Below the pieces are notes generated by a model. That model worked only from the letters and a program-made list of their open reading frames with translations, was not told the origin of the DNA and did not search any database. A program made the translations under genes and the position numbers. From Fischerella sp. PCC 9431 (GTDB taxonomy: Bacteria; Cyanobacteriota; Cyanobacteriia; Cyanobacteriales; Nostocaceae), in contig NZ_KE650771.1 in NCBI RefSeq assembly GCF_000447295.1, positions 250,184-314,183 on the forward strand: a stretch of 64,000 nucleotides of DNA, in the 5' to 3' direction. Below are positions 39,316 to 48,734 of this stretch, in pieces. Positions within the stretch are counted from its first letter, which is position 1; each line of letters starts with the position of its first letter.

Positions 39316-39387
39316 GCCTCATTATATATGAGGCCAGAAATCTAAAACTAAGTGTTGATTTTATCAAATCAGCCGCAATCCTACTCA
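39316..39387. terminator. Two hairpins after hepA
   Basis: GCCTCAT (39316-39322) pairs with ATGAGGC (39328-39334) across a five-base loop. About 35 bp further on CCGCAA pairs with TTGCGG across about 14 bases. There is no clear T-run, so partial termination or RNA processing are both possible. Confidence 0.4.
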
Positions 39388-39447
39388 AAAGGTTGCGGAA
39401 ATTTCACCAATTTATAAACCTTATAGTCTCAAATTTATACACTTCAA

Positions 39448-40422
39448 ATGCTAGTTACCGTAATTATTTCTAACTATAACTATGCTCGCTACTTACCTGC
39501 GGCAATAGAATCAGTTTTGGCACAGACTTATCAAAACTTTGAAATTATTGTTGTCGATGACGGTTCTCAGGACAACAGTCGTGATGTGATCAGCCAATAC
39601 GAAGAGCTATCGCCAGATCGAGTCAAAGGGATTTTTCAAGTCAATCAAGGACAAGGTGCTGCATTTAACACTGGATTTGCAGCAGCTAGTGGTGACATCA
39701 TAGCCTTTTTGGATGCTGACGATGTTTGGAAGCCTAATAAGTTACAACGTATTGTTGAAGTATTTCAAGACTTAAATACAGTCGGTGTCATGCATCTATT
39801 AGAAAGTATTGACGCTGAAGATAATTTATTAGATGAAAATTACACACGTGGGCGAGTTCCTAACATCCAATTAGCAAAATTGATCCTAGAGACAGGAAAC
39901 TCTTGGTGCTATCCTCCCACTTCCGCCTTAGCTTATCGCCGCAGCGCCTTAACAAAAGTTATGCCAATTGATACAAAAACTTGGCGTTTATGGGCTGATG
40001 GCTGTCTAATTTATTGCACTGCCTTTTTAGGTAATATTAAATACCTTAAAGAAGTCCTGGGCAGTTATCGCTTACATGGTAAAAACTATCATGCAAGCAA
40101 GCAAGCTCAGACATTCAGCGACAAAGACCACGCAAGTTGGCAAGCTGCAATGGAGACAACTAACCAAGGTGTGAATGCCTTTTTAGAGCGTATTAACTAT
40201 CCTGCCAGAGTAAATTTGAAGCGTAATCTTGACTATCGACGTACTATTTATTACTGGCAAGGCAAATGGAATGCACCGGAAATGCTAGCAATATGTGGTC
40301 TAATTTTACGCTACCCTTTTTATAATCTACAAGAGCGGGTGTACTTTCTATTTAGATTTCTAGTCAAGAGTATAAGCTTTTTAGTTCGGAAAAAATCACC
40401 GCTAGAAAAAGCTTCAGTTTAG
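39448..40422 (+). CDS. Glycosyltransferase family 2
   Basis: A 324-residue GT-A enzyme. It starts MLVTVIISNYNYARYLPAAI, followed by IIVVDDGSQDNS and the metal-binding FLDADDVWKP near residue 91. The C-terminal part is hydrophobic and basic, consistent with peripheral membrane binding. It is the first of five glycosyltransferases between hepA and a 210-bp spacer. Sugar specificity is unknown. Confidence 0.87.
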   Translation: MLVTVIISNYNYARYLPAAIESVLAQTYQNFEIIVVDDGSQDNSRDVISQYEELSPDRVKGIFQVNQGQGAAFNTGFAAASGDIIAFLDADDVWKPNKLQRIVEVFQDLNTVGVMHLLESIDAEDNLLDENYTRGRVPNIQLAKLILETGNSWCYPPTSALAYRRSALTKVMPIDTKTWRLWADGCLIYCTAFLGNIKYLKEVLGSYRLHGKNYHASKQAQTFSDKDHASWQAAMETTNQGVNAFLERINYPARVNLKRNLDYRRTIYYWQGKWNAPEMLAICGLILRYPFYNLQERVYFLFRFLVKSISFLVRKKSPLEKASV

Positions 40423-40570
40423 TCTCAAAAAAGACATAATTATGGCACAGGTGTAACTATTATCTCAATTATTCACTGAGACATACTTAATTAATATCAG
40501 ATTTATCAGGGACACTGGAAGTTCATAGTTGGCTCACACACAAAGTCCTTCATTAAATTCTCATAATTTT

Positions 40571-41581
40571 ATGACCAACGAACCAAATCCCTATCTTCCC
40601 GTAGTTCCACCTGTTTCTAAAGATGTATCACGTCCTCTCTGGTCAGTAATGATCCCAACATATAATAGCGGGAACTATCTGCGAGAAACACTGGCTAGCG
40701 TGTTAGCAGAAGATCCAGGTAGGGAGGTGATGCAGATCACTGTTGTTGATAATTGTTCTACTAAAGATGATCCAGGAAAAATTATTGCCGAATTAGGAAG
40801 CGATCGCATTGAACTTCATCGCCAGCCTACAAATGTAGGTATGGTGAATAACTTTCAGACATGTATTGAATTATCTCGCGGTCATTTAGTTCACATCCTC
40901 CATGCCGATGATCTTGTCAGAGTGGGATTTTACGAACGGCTTGCACATGCTTTCCACCAACACCCAGAAATTGGTGCAGCTTTCTGTCGTACCATTTTTA
41001 TGAATGAATATGGTCATTGGATACAAATTACTGACCTAGAACAACCTGAAAGTGGAATATTACCCAGTGAGTGGCTAGAACAGATTGCTGATGTTTGTCG
41101 AATTTCCCCACCATCGATAGTAGTACGTCGGGAAGTTTACGAAAAACTCGGCGCCTTTGATAGTCGCTGTGGTTTGTGTATTGACTGGGAGATGTGGGTG
41201 AGAATCTTTGCTAATTACCCAGTTTGGTTTGAAGCTGAACCTTTAGCAACATGGCGAATGCACTTAGCTTCTAGCACCTCTACAAATATTGCAGATGGTC
41301 ATTATGCTAAATCTTTGTATCAGGTAATCAAAAGTTTTGAATCATATCTAGGTGAGCAAGTACCCAAGAAAGTTTATCAAAACGCTAAACAAAACTGTGC
41401 CTTCTTTGCCTTGGAAACCGCCAGAGATTTACTCAAAATAGGTGATACATCCAGAGCGTTCGCTCAAATTCAGGCCGCCCTCACCTACAGTCAATCTTTT
41501 CGGGTAGTGCGATCGGCTTCTCGCCTATTCTTATTAAATAGTGCCTTATCTTTATTACGAAAAACGCCAAAGACTAGTTAA
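40571..41581 (+). CDS. Glycosyltransferase family 2
   Basis: The ATG at 40571 (MTNEPNPYLPV) is preferred over a TTG at 40529. The product is about 336 residues. GT2 motifs are SVMIPTYNSGNYLRETL, ITVVDNCSTKD and ILHADDLVRVGFYE. The CIDWEMWVRI segment is a typical acceptor-side motif of this group. It is followed closely by the next glycosyltransferase gene, with a 22-bp gap to that gene's preferred start. Confidence 0.86.
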   Translation: MTNEPNPYLPVVPPVSKDVSRPLWSVMIPTYNSGNYLRETLASVLAEDPGREVMQITVVDNCSTKDDPGKIIAELGSDRIELHRQPTNVGMVNNFQTCIELSRGHLVHILHADDLVRVGFYERLAHAFHQHPEIGAAFCRTIFMNEYGHWIQITDLEQPESGILPSEWLEQIADVCRISPPSIVVRREVYEKLGAFDSRCGLCIDWEMWVRIFANYPVWFEAEPLATWRMHLASSTSTNIADGHYAKSLYQVIKSFESYLGEQVPKKVYQNAKQNCAFFALETARDLLKIGDTSRAFAQIQAALTYSQSFRVVRSASRLFLLNSALSLLRKTPKTS

Positions 41582-41603
41582 TTTATATATATTGCTCCTA
41601 ACC

Positions 41604-42578
41604 ATGAATATAAATTCTCAATCAGAAACCCCCTTAGTCAGCATTATTACACCTACTTACAATCGTCCGGACTACTTAAAACAAGCTTTGACAAGTGCTA
41701 CTCGCCAAACTTACCAAAATATAGAAATTATTGTTTCTGACAATTGTAGTCCGGAAAACCCCCAAGCGATTGTGGAATCTTTTAATGACCCACGTATTCG
41801 TTTTTCACGTAACGAAACCAACTTAGGTATGCTCCCTAACACCATCAAAGCTTTTAAAATGGCACAGGGAAAGTACGTTGCGGCTTTGCTTGATGATGAT
41901 TTATGGGAAGAAAACTTTTTAGAAAAGCTTGTTCCTCCATTAGAAGCAAACCCGAATTTAGTACTCGCTTTTTGTGATCATTCCGTCATTAATGCCGATG
42001 GCACAATTGATGATTATCTGACAGAATACTGTTCGCAATTATTCAAACGGGCAAATTTACCCGAAGGTACTTATCAACCTTTTTACAAAATTGGGTTGGT
42101 GGATCAAGCCATTGCTTCTGCAATGGCTGCTGTCATTCGTAATGATGCCATAGATTGGGATAGTATTCCTCCAGAAGTTGGTGGTTCATGGGATGTTTAT
42201 TTAACTTATTTGTGTTGTCGTACAGGGATGGGAGCCTATTATTGTCCTCAAAAATTAACTAGATATCGTAGGCATGACCAAACAGAAACTGTGCAAAGTG
42301 GTAGGCTTAATTACCAAGCAAAAATCCGTAAATCTCAGGCAGATATGTTTTGCTTAGAAAGATTTATGGAAGATGAAAATCTTCAAGAATTTAAAAGCTA
42401 TTTTCAACAGCAATGGGTAAAAGTCAGCACCAGTTTAGGAATTGGCTTAATGCGTGCTGAACAAACTAAACAAGCACGTCCCTATCTTTGGCGTTCTTTA
42501 CGTCAACAGTTTAATTTACGGACTATAGTTGCTTTAATGGTGAGTTTTACTCCTCCAAAAATAGCCGCTAAGTTTTAA
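41604..42578 (+). CDS. Glycosyltransferase family 2
   Basis: The ATG at 41604 (MNINSQSETPLVSI) is preferred over 41541, which would overlap the preceding gene. The product is about 324 residues. Motifs: IITPTYNRPDYLKQAL, IIVSDNCSPEN and the acidic ALLDDDLWEE. It is a fifth-to-third neighbour in the same direction as the other transferases and probably belongs to their operon. Confidence 0.86.
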   Translation: MNINSQSETPLVSIITPTYNRPDYLKQALTSATRQTYQNIEIIVSDNCSPENPQAIVESFNDPRIRFSRNETNLGMLPNTIKAFKMAQGKYVAALLDDDLWEENFLEKLVPPLEANPNLVLAFCDHSVINADGTIDDYLTEYCSQLFKRANLPEGTYQPFYKIGLVDQAIASAMAAVIRNDAIDWDSIPPEVGGSWDVYLTYLCCRTGMGAYYCPQKLTRYRRHDQTETVQSGRLNYQAKIRKSQADMFCLERFMEDENLQEFKSYFQQQWVKVSTSLGIGLMRAEQTKQARPYLWRSLRQQFNLRTIVALMVSFTPPKIAAKF

Positions 42579-42639
42579 AAGACTATAGAAATATTTAAAA
42601 GATGTTCAATTACTATTGTCAAATCAGAGGTGAAAGTAA

Positions 42640-43524
42640 ATGCGAATTTCCGCTTGCATCACAACTAGAAATCGTACAGAATCATTAGATATCTGCCTCA
42701 AGGCACTTTGGAATTCTCAAGTAAAACCCCACAGGGTAGTTGTTTCTGATGATTCTAGTGACCCACAAATACAGCAGGCAAATTACCAAGTTGTTCAGAA
42801 ATATCCAGGTACAACTTACATCCAGGGACCTCGTCGTGGTGTTTGTGCCAACCGCAACAATGCAGTAAATGCAATTCCAGAGTCGGAAACCGACTTTGTG
42901 GCTTTTGTTGATGATGACATTTGTGTGCAGCCAGACTTTTTTAGCGTGGCAATAGAAAGGTATTCACAGATGTCAAACCAAGAGAAAAATCAGACAATTC
43001 TTACAGGTACTAGTAAAAACGAATACGCCCACTTTGTACCAGCTAGACTCACATTCCAAGGACATTTTTCACCGTCTGATGATACTCCTCAAACTGTAGT
43101 TATTCACGCTACTGTCTTCCCAAGACAATTTTTGACCCAAGAACAATGGGATGAAAATATCTTTTTTGGTTATGAAGATGCTGAACTTGCCCTGAGAGCA
43201 ATTAAGCGTGGTTACAAGATTTTATATTGTCCAGAATTAAAAGCTGATATTTATCCAGTAAACAGTGTTTTGGCAACTGGTACATCTGATCTTGATATTG
43301 GTGGGTTGAATTATTATGACTTAAATATTGAAGCGGCTCGGCTTTATATTGGCATCAAACGCTATAAAGATTTGTTCCCTAATCCTTTAAAATTGATAGC
43401 TTTTCTGCTCATATATTTTTTACAAATGTCAAGATATTTATTTAAAAATAAAGCTATCCAAGCTTGGCCAGAAATTATTCGACGTTCTCGTATCCAAAGA
43501 TTATTACTGCCATCTGGAACTTGA
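42640..43524 (+). CDS. Glycosyltransferase family 2
   Basis: A 294-residue GT-A protein with ISACITTRNRTESLDIC, RVVVSDDSSD and FVAFVDDDICVQPDF (DXD-type metal site). It contains the FFGYEDAELALRAIKRGYKI block, a common acceptor-side motif of the rhamnosyl/galactosyltransferase-like group. A hydrophobic and basic C-terminal region follows. Donor sugar not predictable. Confidence 0.86.
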   Translation: MRISACITTRNRTESLDICLKALWNSQVKPHRVVVSDDSSDPQIQQANYQVVQKYPGTTYIQGPRRGVCANRNNAVNAIPESETDFVAFVDDDICVQPDFFSVAIERYSQMSNQEKNQTILTGTSKNEYAHFVPARLTFQGHFSPSDDTPQTVVIHATVFPRQFLTQEQWDENIFFGYEDAELALRAIKRGYKILYCPELKADIYPVNSVLATGTSDLDIGGLNYYDLNIEAARLYIGIKRYKDLFPNPLKLIAFLLIYFLQMSRYLFKNKAIQAWPEIIRRSRIQRLLLPSGT

Positions 43525-43555
43525 GAATTCAGCAGAAAATTAGTATTAGAGGATA

Positions 43556-44716
43556 GTGAACGTGAAACTTTGCATTGTCACCCACAATGTTGTCAAAGGA
43601 AATGGTCAGGGTCGAGTCAACTATGAAGTTGCTTGGGAAGCAATTCGTAGGGGTTATGATGTTATTTTGTTAGCCAGTCAAGTAGCTTCAGAGTTACAGC
43701 AGCATAGCCAAGTCAGATGGATTAGTATTCCAGTCAAAGGCTGGCCCACAGAAATTCTTCGTAATATGATTTTCTCCTGGCGGAGCGGTAATTGGCTGCG
43801 TCAACACCGATCAGAGTTTGATGTTGTCAAAGCCAATGGTGCAATTACAACAGCACCAGCTGATGTGAATGCAGTGCATTTTGTTCACAGTTCTTGGTTA
43901 AAATTCTCTGCGATGGGGGTGAAGTCCAAATCAGCGAAGAATTTACTAAATCCACGGGGGATTTTATACGATTTTTACCAATGGCTGTATACATCCATGA
44001 ATGCGGGTTGGGAAAAATCAGCTTTTGAGCAAGCACAGATAGTTGTAGCTGTATCTGATAAAGTCGGCAAGGATTTATTAGAAATAGGTGTACCACCAGA
44101 AAAGTTACAAGTAATTTTTAATGGTGTTGATCTGCAAGAATTTTCACCTGGAGTGAGCGATCGCTCACGATGGAATCTCCCCCCAAATGTACCTCTGGCG
44201 CTGTTTGCAGGAGACATTAGAATTCCGCGCAAAAATCTGGATACGGTTTTACATGCTTTAGTGAAAGTGCCAAATTTACATTTAGCTGTTGCGGGAATTA
44301 CTGAAGGTAGCCCTTATTTACAACTAGCTGAATCTTTAGGGTTAAATGAGCGAGTACATTTTCTGGGACTTTGTGATGATGTTCCGGAGTTAATGAAAGC
44401 CGTAGACTTTTTGGTCTTTCCTTCCCGCTATGACCCTTTTGGACTAGTGGTGATTGAGGCTATGGCTTGTGGTTTACCTGTAATTACTGCGGTGACTACA
44501 GGTGCAGCAGAATTAGTAAAACCAGAAGCGGGGATTGTACTGTCAGATCCTAATGATACCGAAGCTTTAAGAGAGGCACTGTCATCTTTAGCAAGCGATC
44601 GCACCTTACGTACTCAAATGGGTCAGACTGCTCGAATTCTAGCTGAACAACATAGTTGGCAATTGATGGCGAAGAGTTATGTGGATGTATTTGAAGAGTT
44701 AGTTAAATCATCTTAA
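43556..44716 (+). CDS. Glycosyltransferase family 4
   Basis: A 386-residue GT-B enzyme. The start codon is GTG at 43556, with an alternative GTG at 43562; AGAGGA is just upstream. The N-terminus LCIVTHNVVKGNGQGRVNYE is a GT4-type acceptor domain. The donor domain has NGVDLQEFSPG, ALFAGDIRIPRKNLDTVL and the retaining-GT block PSRYDPFGLVVIEAMACGLPVI. It ends the first run of HEP-island transferases. Confidence 0.88.
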   Translation: MNVKLCIVTHNVVKGNGQGRVNYEVAWEAIRRGYDVILLASQVASELQQHSQVRWISIPVKGWPTEILRNMIFSWRSGNWLRQHRSEFDVVKANGAITTAPADVNAVHFVHSSWLKFSAMGVKSKSAKNLLNPRGILYDFYQWLYTSMNAGWEKSAFEQAQIVVAVSDKVGKDLLEIGVPPEKLQVIFNGVDLQEFSPGVSDRSRWNLPPNVPLALFAGDIRIPRKNLDTVLHALVKVPNLHLAVAGITEGSPYLQLAESLGLNERVHFLGLCDDVPELMKAVDFLVFPSRYDPFGLVVIEAMACGLPVITAVTTGAAELVKPEAGIVLSDPNDTEALREALSSLASDRTLRTQMGQTARILAEQHSWQLMAKSYVDVFEELVKSS

Positions 44717-44928
44717 AGATCAAAAGAAGTAGTGGAAAATAGCACTGCTCAACAGGTGTCTTAACTTGATTTATTCCTAACAAAAAGATATCTATATTTA
44801 ATAAACCACAAAGAGTACAAAATTCAGGAATTTTATAGATGATTTTTAAGTGGCAAGAGGGTAATTAAGTTATATTTTCACCCTCTTAAGTTGTAACTTC
44901 CACATACCTATTTTTATGATACTTTCCT

Positions 44929-45963
44929 ATGCAAGAATTACCGTCAGTTGCTATCTGTATTCCTACCTATAACCAAGCCCAGTATCTACTAGAATCTGTA
45001 GGTACAGCTTGCGCTCAAACTTATCCGCATGTGGAAGTTTGGGTTGCTGATAATGCCAGTACTGATAATACACCAGAGGTAATGGCACAACTATGTGAGC
45101 AATTTACCCAAATTCGCTATCACCGCCATCCCGAAAATTTAGGCATGACTCCCAATTGTAATTGGGTTTTGGATCAACCGAAAACCGATTATGTCATCCG
45201 TCTCGATTCCGATGATGCGATCGCACCTCGTTATGTCGAGACTTTAATCGCTCTTATGCAAAAATATCCTGAAGCTGGTTGGGGTCATGTTGCTACTCAG
45301 GAAATTGATGAGCGAGGACAAAAACATAGCATCCGCAGAGTAGTCAGAAAGCATGAGTTTCAAAGTGCGGATGAAGCACTGCAAGCTTCAGTTTCCGGTC
45401 TAAGAACCGCTTCTAGTATTTTTATCTTTAAAACTCAAGCACTACGAGAAGTTGGGTTTTATGGCGACGGTAGCCTCAAGTACAGCGAAGACTATGATTT
45501 AGCTGTAAGAATGTCTGATGCTGGTTATGGCAATGTCTACTCAGACCAAATATTAGCTGAGTACCGCGTTTGGACTGACACCAACAAAATACGTCCCAAG
45601 CGCAAAGGCGATCAACTGCGAGCTTATATTTGGATTTATAACAAAAGCTTGATCCCTGCTTTCCAAAGAAGAGGTTGGGATACCAAAGTCATTGAGAAAT
45701 TTCGCCAAAAGATGGCGTTGATTCATGCAGCTGCTTGTTTTTCCCCAATTTTCACCCCAGCAGAACGAGCAGAACTGATTACTTTATTAAAAGAATTAGG
45801 TGATTCGCCAGCATTACGGTTACGTCTTTTAGCTTGTTCCTTTGGTCTTGGCCCCATGTTCGATTGGCAACACCATATGAAATTAAAGTTAAAAGGTGTA
45901 GTTAAAGGCTGGTTAAGTCGGCTCAAGAGTAATTCTAAGCTGAGTGCAGGTGTTAGCTCATGA
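44929..45963 (+). CDS. Glycosyltransferase family 2
   Basis: A 344-residue GT-A enzyme. Key segments are VAICIPTYNQAQYLLE, VWVADNASTDNT and VIRLDSDDAIAPRYVE near residue 100, and EDYDLAVRMSDAGYGN on the acceptor side. The gene ends with an ATGA overlap with the next glycosyltransferase, so the two are translationally coupled. Confidence 0.87.
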   Translation: MQELPSVAICIPTYNQAQYLLESVGTACAQTYPHVEVWVADNASTDNTPEVMAQLCEQFTQIRYHRHPENLGMTPNCNWVLDQPKTDYVIRLDSDDAIAPRYVETLIALMQKYPEAGWGHVATQEIDERGQKHSIRRVVRKHEFQSADEALQASVSGLRTASSIFIFKTQALREVGFYGDGSLKYSEDYDLAVRMSDAGYGNVYSDQILAEYRVWTDTNKIRPKRKGDQLRAYIWIYNKSLIPAFQRRGWDTKVIEKFRQKMALIHAAACFSPIFTPAERAELITLLKELGDSPALRLRLLACSFGLGPMFDWQHHMKLKLKGVVKGWLSRLKSNSKLSAGVSS

Positions 45964-46928
45964 ACACAATCAGCGTCATGATTCCTACCTACCGTCGTCC
46001 CCAGGATTTGGCGCGGTGTCTCAAAGCATTAGAGCAACAAACTCGTAAACCAGAGCAAGTTGTGGTAGTTGTGCGTGACACAGATCATGATACCTGGGCA
46101 TTTCTCAAAGATTATCATCCCCAAGCCTTCAAATTGGAAGCAGCGACGGTTACAGTCCCTGGTGTAGTGGCGGCGATGAATATAGGTTTAGATACAACCA
46201 CTGGAGATATCATCGCTATTACTGATGATGATGCTGCACCACACGCAGATTGGTTGGCACGGATAGAAACCCACTTTTTGTCTGATAGTCGCATTGGCGG
46301 TGTTGGTGGACGAGATTTGGTGTATGTGGGTAACAAACTCATCTACCAAAGCGTGTCAGAAGTGGTAGGAAAATTACAGTGGTATGGACGTGTAATTGGC
46401 AACCACCATACTGGTAAGGGTACAGCGCGAGAAGTAGACGTACTTAAAGGCGTGAATATGGCCTATCGTCGTAGTGCGATCGCCGAGTTGCGCTTTGATG
46501 AACGTATGCTTGGTACTGGCGCACAAGTACACTTTGAACTGGCATTTAGCTTGAGAGTACGAGGTCGAGGTTGGAAACTCATTTATGATCCTCTAATTAA
46601 TGTGGATCATTATCCAGCCCAGCGCTTTGATGAAGACCAGCGCAATAACTTTAATCATCTTGCCTGGAAAAACGCTGTACACAATGAAACTTTGGCTTTA
46701 CTTGAATACTTACCACCTCTGAGGTTAGTAGTATTCATGCTTTGGGCTACACTTGTTGGTACACGCACGGCTTTTGGTTTACTGCAATTATTGCGATTTT
46801 TGCCAAAAGAAAAAACCTTAGCGTGGCAGAAATGGCTAGCATCAATGCAAGGACGTACCCAAGCTTGGCAGACTTGGTTATCCCGCCAAAGCTTCGTCTC
46901 GTCAGAGAAAGCCCAGCAAGCTTCTTGA
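45960..46928 (+). CDS. Glycosyltransferase family 2
   Basis: A 322-residue GT-A enzyme with ISVMIPTYRRPQDLARCL, VVVVRDTDHD and IIAITDDDAAPHADWL. GVNMAYRRSAIAELRFDERM and the following LAFSLRVRGRGWKL mark the acceptor side. A hydrophobic stretch at about 250-275 suggests membrane association. It overlaps the upstream gene by four bases. Confidence 0.87.
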   Translation: MNTISVMIPTYRRPQDLARCLKALEQQTRKPEQVVVVVRDTDHDTWAFLKDYHPQAFKLEAATVTVPGVVAAMNIGLDTTTGDIIAITDDDAAPHADWLARIETHFLSDSRIGGVGGRDLVYVGNKLIYQSVSEVVGKLQWYGRVIGNHHTGKGTAREVDVLKGVNMAYRRSAIAELRFDERMLGTGAQVHFELAFSLRVRGRGWKLIYDPLINVDHYPAQRFDEDQRNNFNHLAWKNAVHNETLALLEYLPPLRLVVFMLWATLVGTRTAFGLLQLLRFLPKEKTLAWQKWLASMQGRTQAWQTWLSRQSFVSSEKAQQAS

Positions 46929-47211
46929 AGGTAGTTCTGATGAAAAAATTTTCCTCACCATGCAGGAAAAAGGGGACAAGAAGAGCCACTGCGCCCTTGT
47001 CGGTTTCCTGCGTTGTAGCACGTGGCGTGGACAAGAAAGACAAACCAGACAAGTGACTCAGTTCTTTAAGAAGTCTATGATATTGGAGAACCTTGGTGAT
47101 TCACAATTCTGAGTAAGGTACAAGCCCCAAATTTATTTGTGGAACCAATCCAAAATTTATAGACGCACAAAGTGCGGCTTCAAGTCAGAGTAATCTAAAA
47201 TCCAAAATCGA
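46929..47211. other. Spacer before the polymerase-like gene, with a dispersed repeat
   Basis: No convincing gene. A copy of TCTAAAATCCAAAATC is near 47191-47206, directly before the next start codon. Short frames on both strands here show no coding character. Confidence 0.4.
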
Positions 47212-48642
47212 ATGACTTACAGGCAGGCTAATTCGACTAGTTACGCAACAACAAGCTCAGAGCAACAACAACCACCACTTTTGGGTTGGTTAGCGATTGT
47301 CGGGCTAGTGCTGGTTGTAGTAGCATCTATTTTCGCTGGTGGTGCAGCCGCTCGCCCAATTTATCTAGTAGGTACTTTAGGTGTAGGGATTTTTCTGTAT
47401 CTACGGTATCCCCTGCTTTACATCAGCTTGACTTGGTGGATGTGGTTTCTGACACCCTTGATTACTCGCCTCATAGATTATCGTAGTGGTTTTGATGCCA
47501 GTCGCTCTTTATTAGTATCACAGTATTTAGTAACCCTACTCACCTTACATACTGCTTTAAAAAACCTTCCTCAATCTGCTCGCAAAGGTGGGATGCCCTT
47601 TGTACTAGCCTTTTTGGGTGTATTTTATGGCTTTATGATCGGATTTGTGAAAACTACACCTTTCACCGCAGCTAGGGGTATGTTGGATTGGTTAACCCCG
47701 ATTAGTTTTGCTTTCTATATATTTATCAATTGGCGAGAATATCCTCAGTATCGTCAAACCATTATTCGTACCTTTGTTTGGGGGGTTTTGGTTACAGGAC
47801 TTTACGGGGTAATCCAATTTATGATTGCTCCAGAGTGGGATAGATTCTGGTTAGAAAGTATAAAACTCACAAGCTTTGGAGATCCTGAACCTTTCAAACT
47901 GCGGATTTGGAGTACGATGGCATCACCTGGACCTTTTGCCAGCATGATGATGACGGGCTTACTGTTGTTATTCACTACTAGTGAATTTGTGCGTATTCCA
48001 GCCGCAGCAGCAGGTTACTTGGCATTTCTGTTAACGATGGTGCGGACTCTGTGGGGATGTTGGGTGGTAGGAACGTTAACCTTGCTGTCTTCGCTCAAAC
48101 CACAAATTCAAATGCGACTGATGGTAACTGTTTTAGTCATGGCGATTTGTGTTGTACCATTGACTACAATGGAGCCATTTGCGGAAGTTATTGCCACCCG
48201 CTTGGAAACTTTTACCAATCTCGAAGATGATAACAGCGCTCAGGTTAGGCAAGGAATTTATCGAGATGGTTTGAGTAAGGCGATGACTAACATTTTAGGT
48301 AACGGCATCGGCAATACATTCATTGTGAATGAAAAGGGCGTTTTAGAACCGATTGTGATCGATAGTGGGATTCTGGATATGTTTTTCACACTCGGTTGGT
48401 TTGGCGCGATTTTTTATCTGGGTGGATTGCTCCTGTTGTTGTTTCAAATATTTCAATTCTCAGAGCCTCGCTTCGATCCTTTTATGGCTGCGGCGCGTGC
48501 AATTGGTCTTGCCAATTTTGCTACCCTACCGCTTGGTAGCGGTATGCTAGGTATTTCCGGTATGATTCTCTGGGGATTTATGGGCATTGTCTTGGCAGGA
48601 CATAAGTATTATGTGGGTCAGCGAAATCCTGGTAGAAATTAA
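47212..48642 (+). CDS. O-antigen polymerase/ligase-like integral membrane protein
   Basis: A 476-residue polytopic protein with about ten hydrophobic segments, a polar N-terminal tail (about 1-24) and a large loop before the last helices. The RIWSTMASPGPFASMM segment and the later DSGILDMFFTLGWFGAIFY resemble the conserved parts of Wzy/WaaL-like membrane proteins. It is the last gene of the island and is predicted to join repeats at the outer face of the inner membrane, with the Wzc-like protein setting chain length. Confidence 0.75.
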   Translation: MTYRQANSTSYATTSSEQQQPPLLGWLAIVGLVLVVVASIFAGGAAARPIYLVGTLGVGIFLYLRYPLLYISLTWWMWFLTPLITRLIDYRSGFDASRSLLVSQYLVTLLTLHTALKNLPQSARKGGMPFVLAFLGVFYGFMIGFVKTTPFTAARGMLDWLTPISFAFYIFINWREYPQYRQTIIRTFVWGVLVTGLYGVIQFMIAPEWDRFWLESIKLTSFGDPEPFKLRIWSTMASPGPFASMMMTGLLLLFTTSEFVRIPAAAAGYLAFLLTMVRTLWGCWVVGTLTLLSSLKPQIQMRLMVTVLVMAICVVPLTTMEPFAEVIATRLETFTNLEDDNSAQVRQGIYRDGLSKAMTNILGNGIGNTFIVNEKGVLEPIVIDSGILDMFFTLGWFGAIFYLGGLLLLLFQIFQFSEPRFDPFMAAARAIGLANFATLPLGSGMLGISGMILWGFMGIVLAGHKYYVGQRNPGRN

Positions 48643-48690
48643 CTGTTACATCATGTTCGCTTGAGTACGGATATTATCCGCCTGTTTTAG

Positions 48691-48711
48691 TAATAGGTAA
48701 TAGGTAATTGG
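48691..48711. repeat. Heptameric tandem repeat
   Basis: Three heptamers, TAATAGG, TAATAGG and TAATTGG, in the short spacer between the polymerase-like gene and the P450 gene. The same heptamer type occurs at 26553-26573. Confidence 0.7.
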
Positions 48712-48734
48712 TTTTAAACCCTAAGTCACAAAAT

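Noticed and set aside
41666..41755. Two TCCGGA hexamers (heterocyst promoter-type DIF motif)
   Set aside because: Both lie inside the coding sequence of a glycosyltransferase, so a promoter role is unlikely.
46742..47056. Overlapping frames of about 100 codons on both strands
   Set aside because: They are shadows of the glycosyltransferase end and the following spacer, without motifs.
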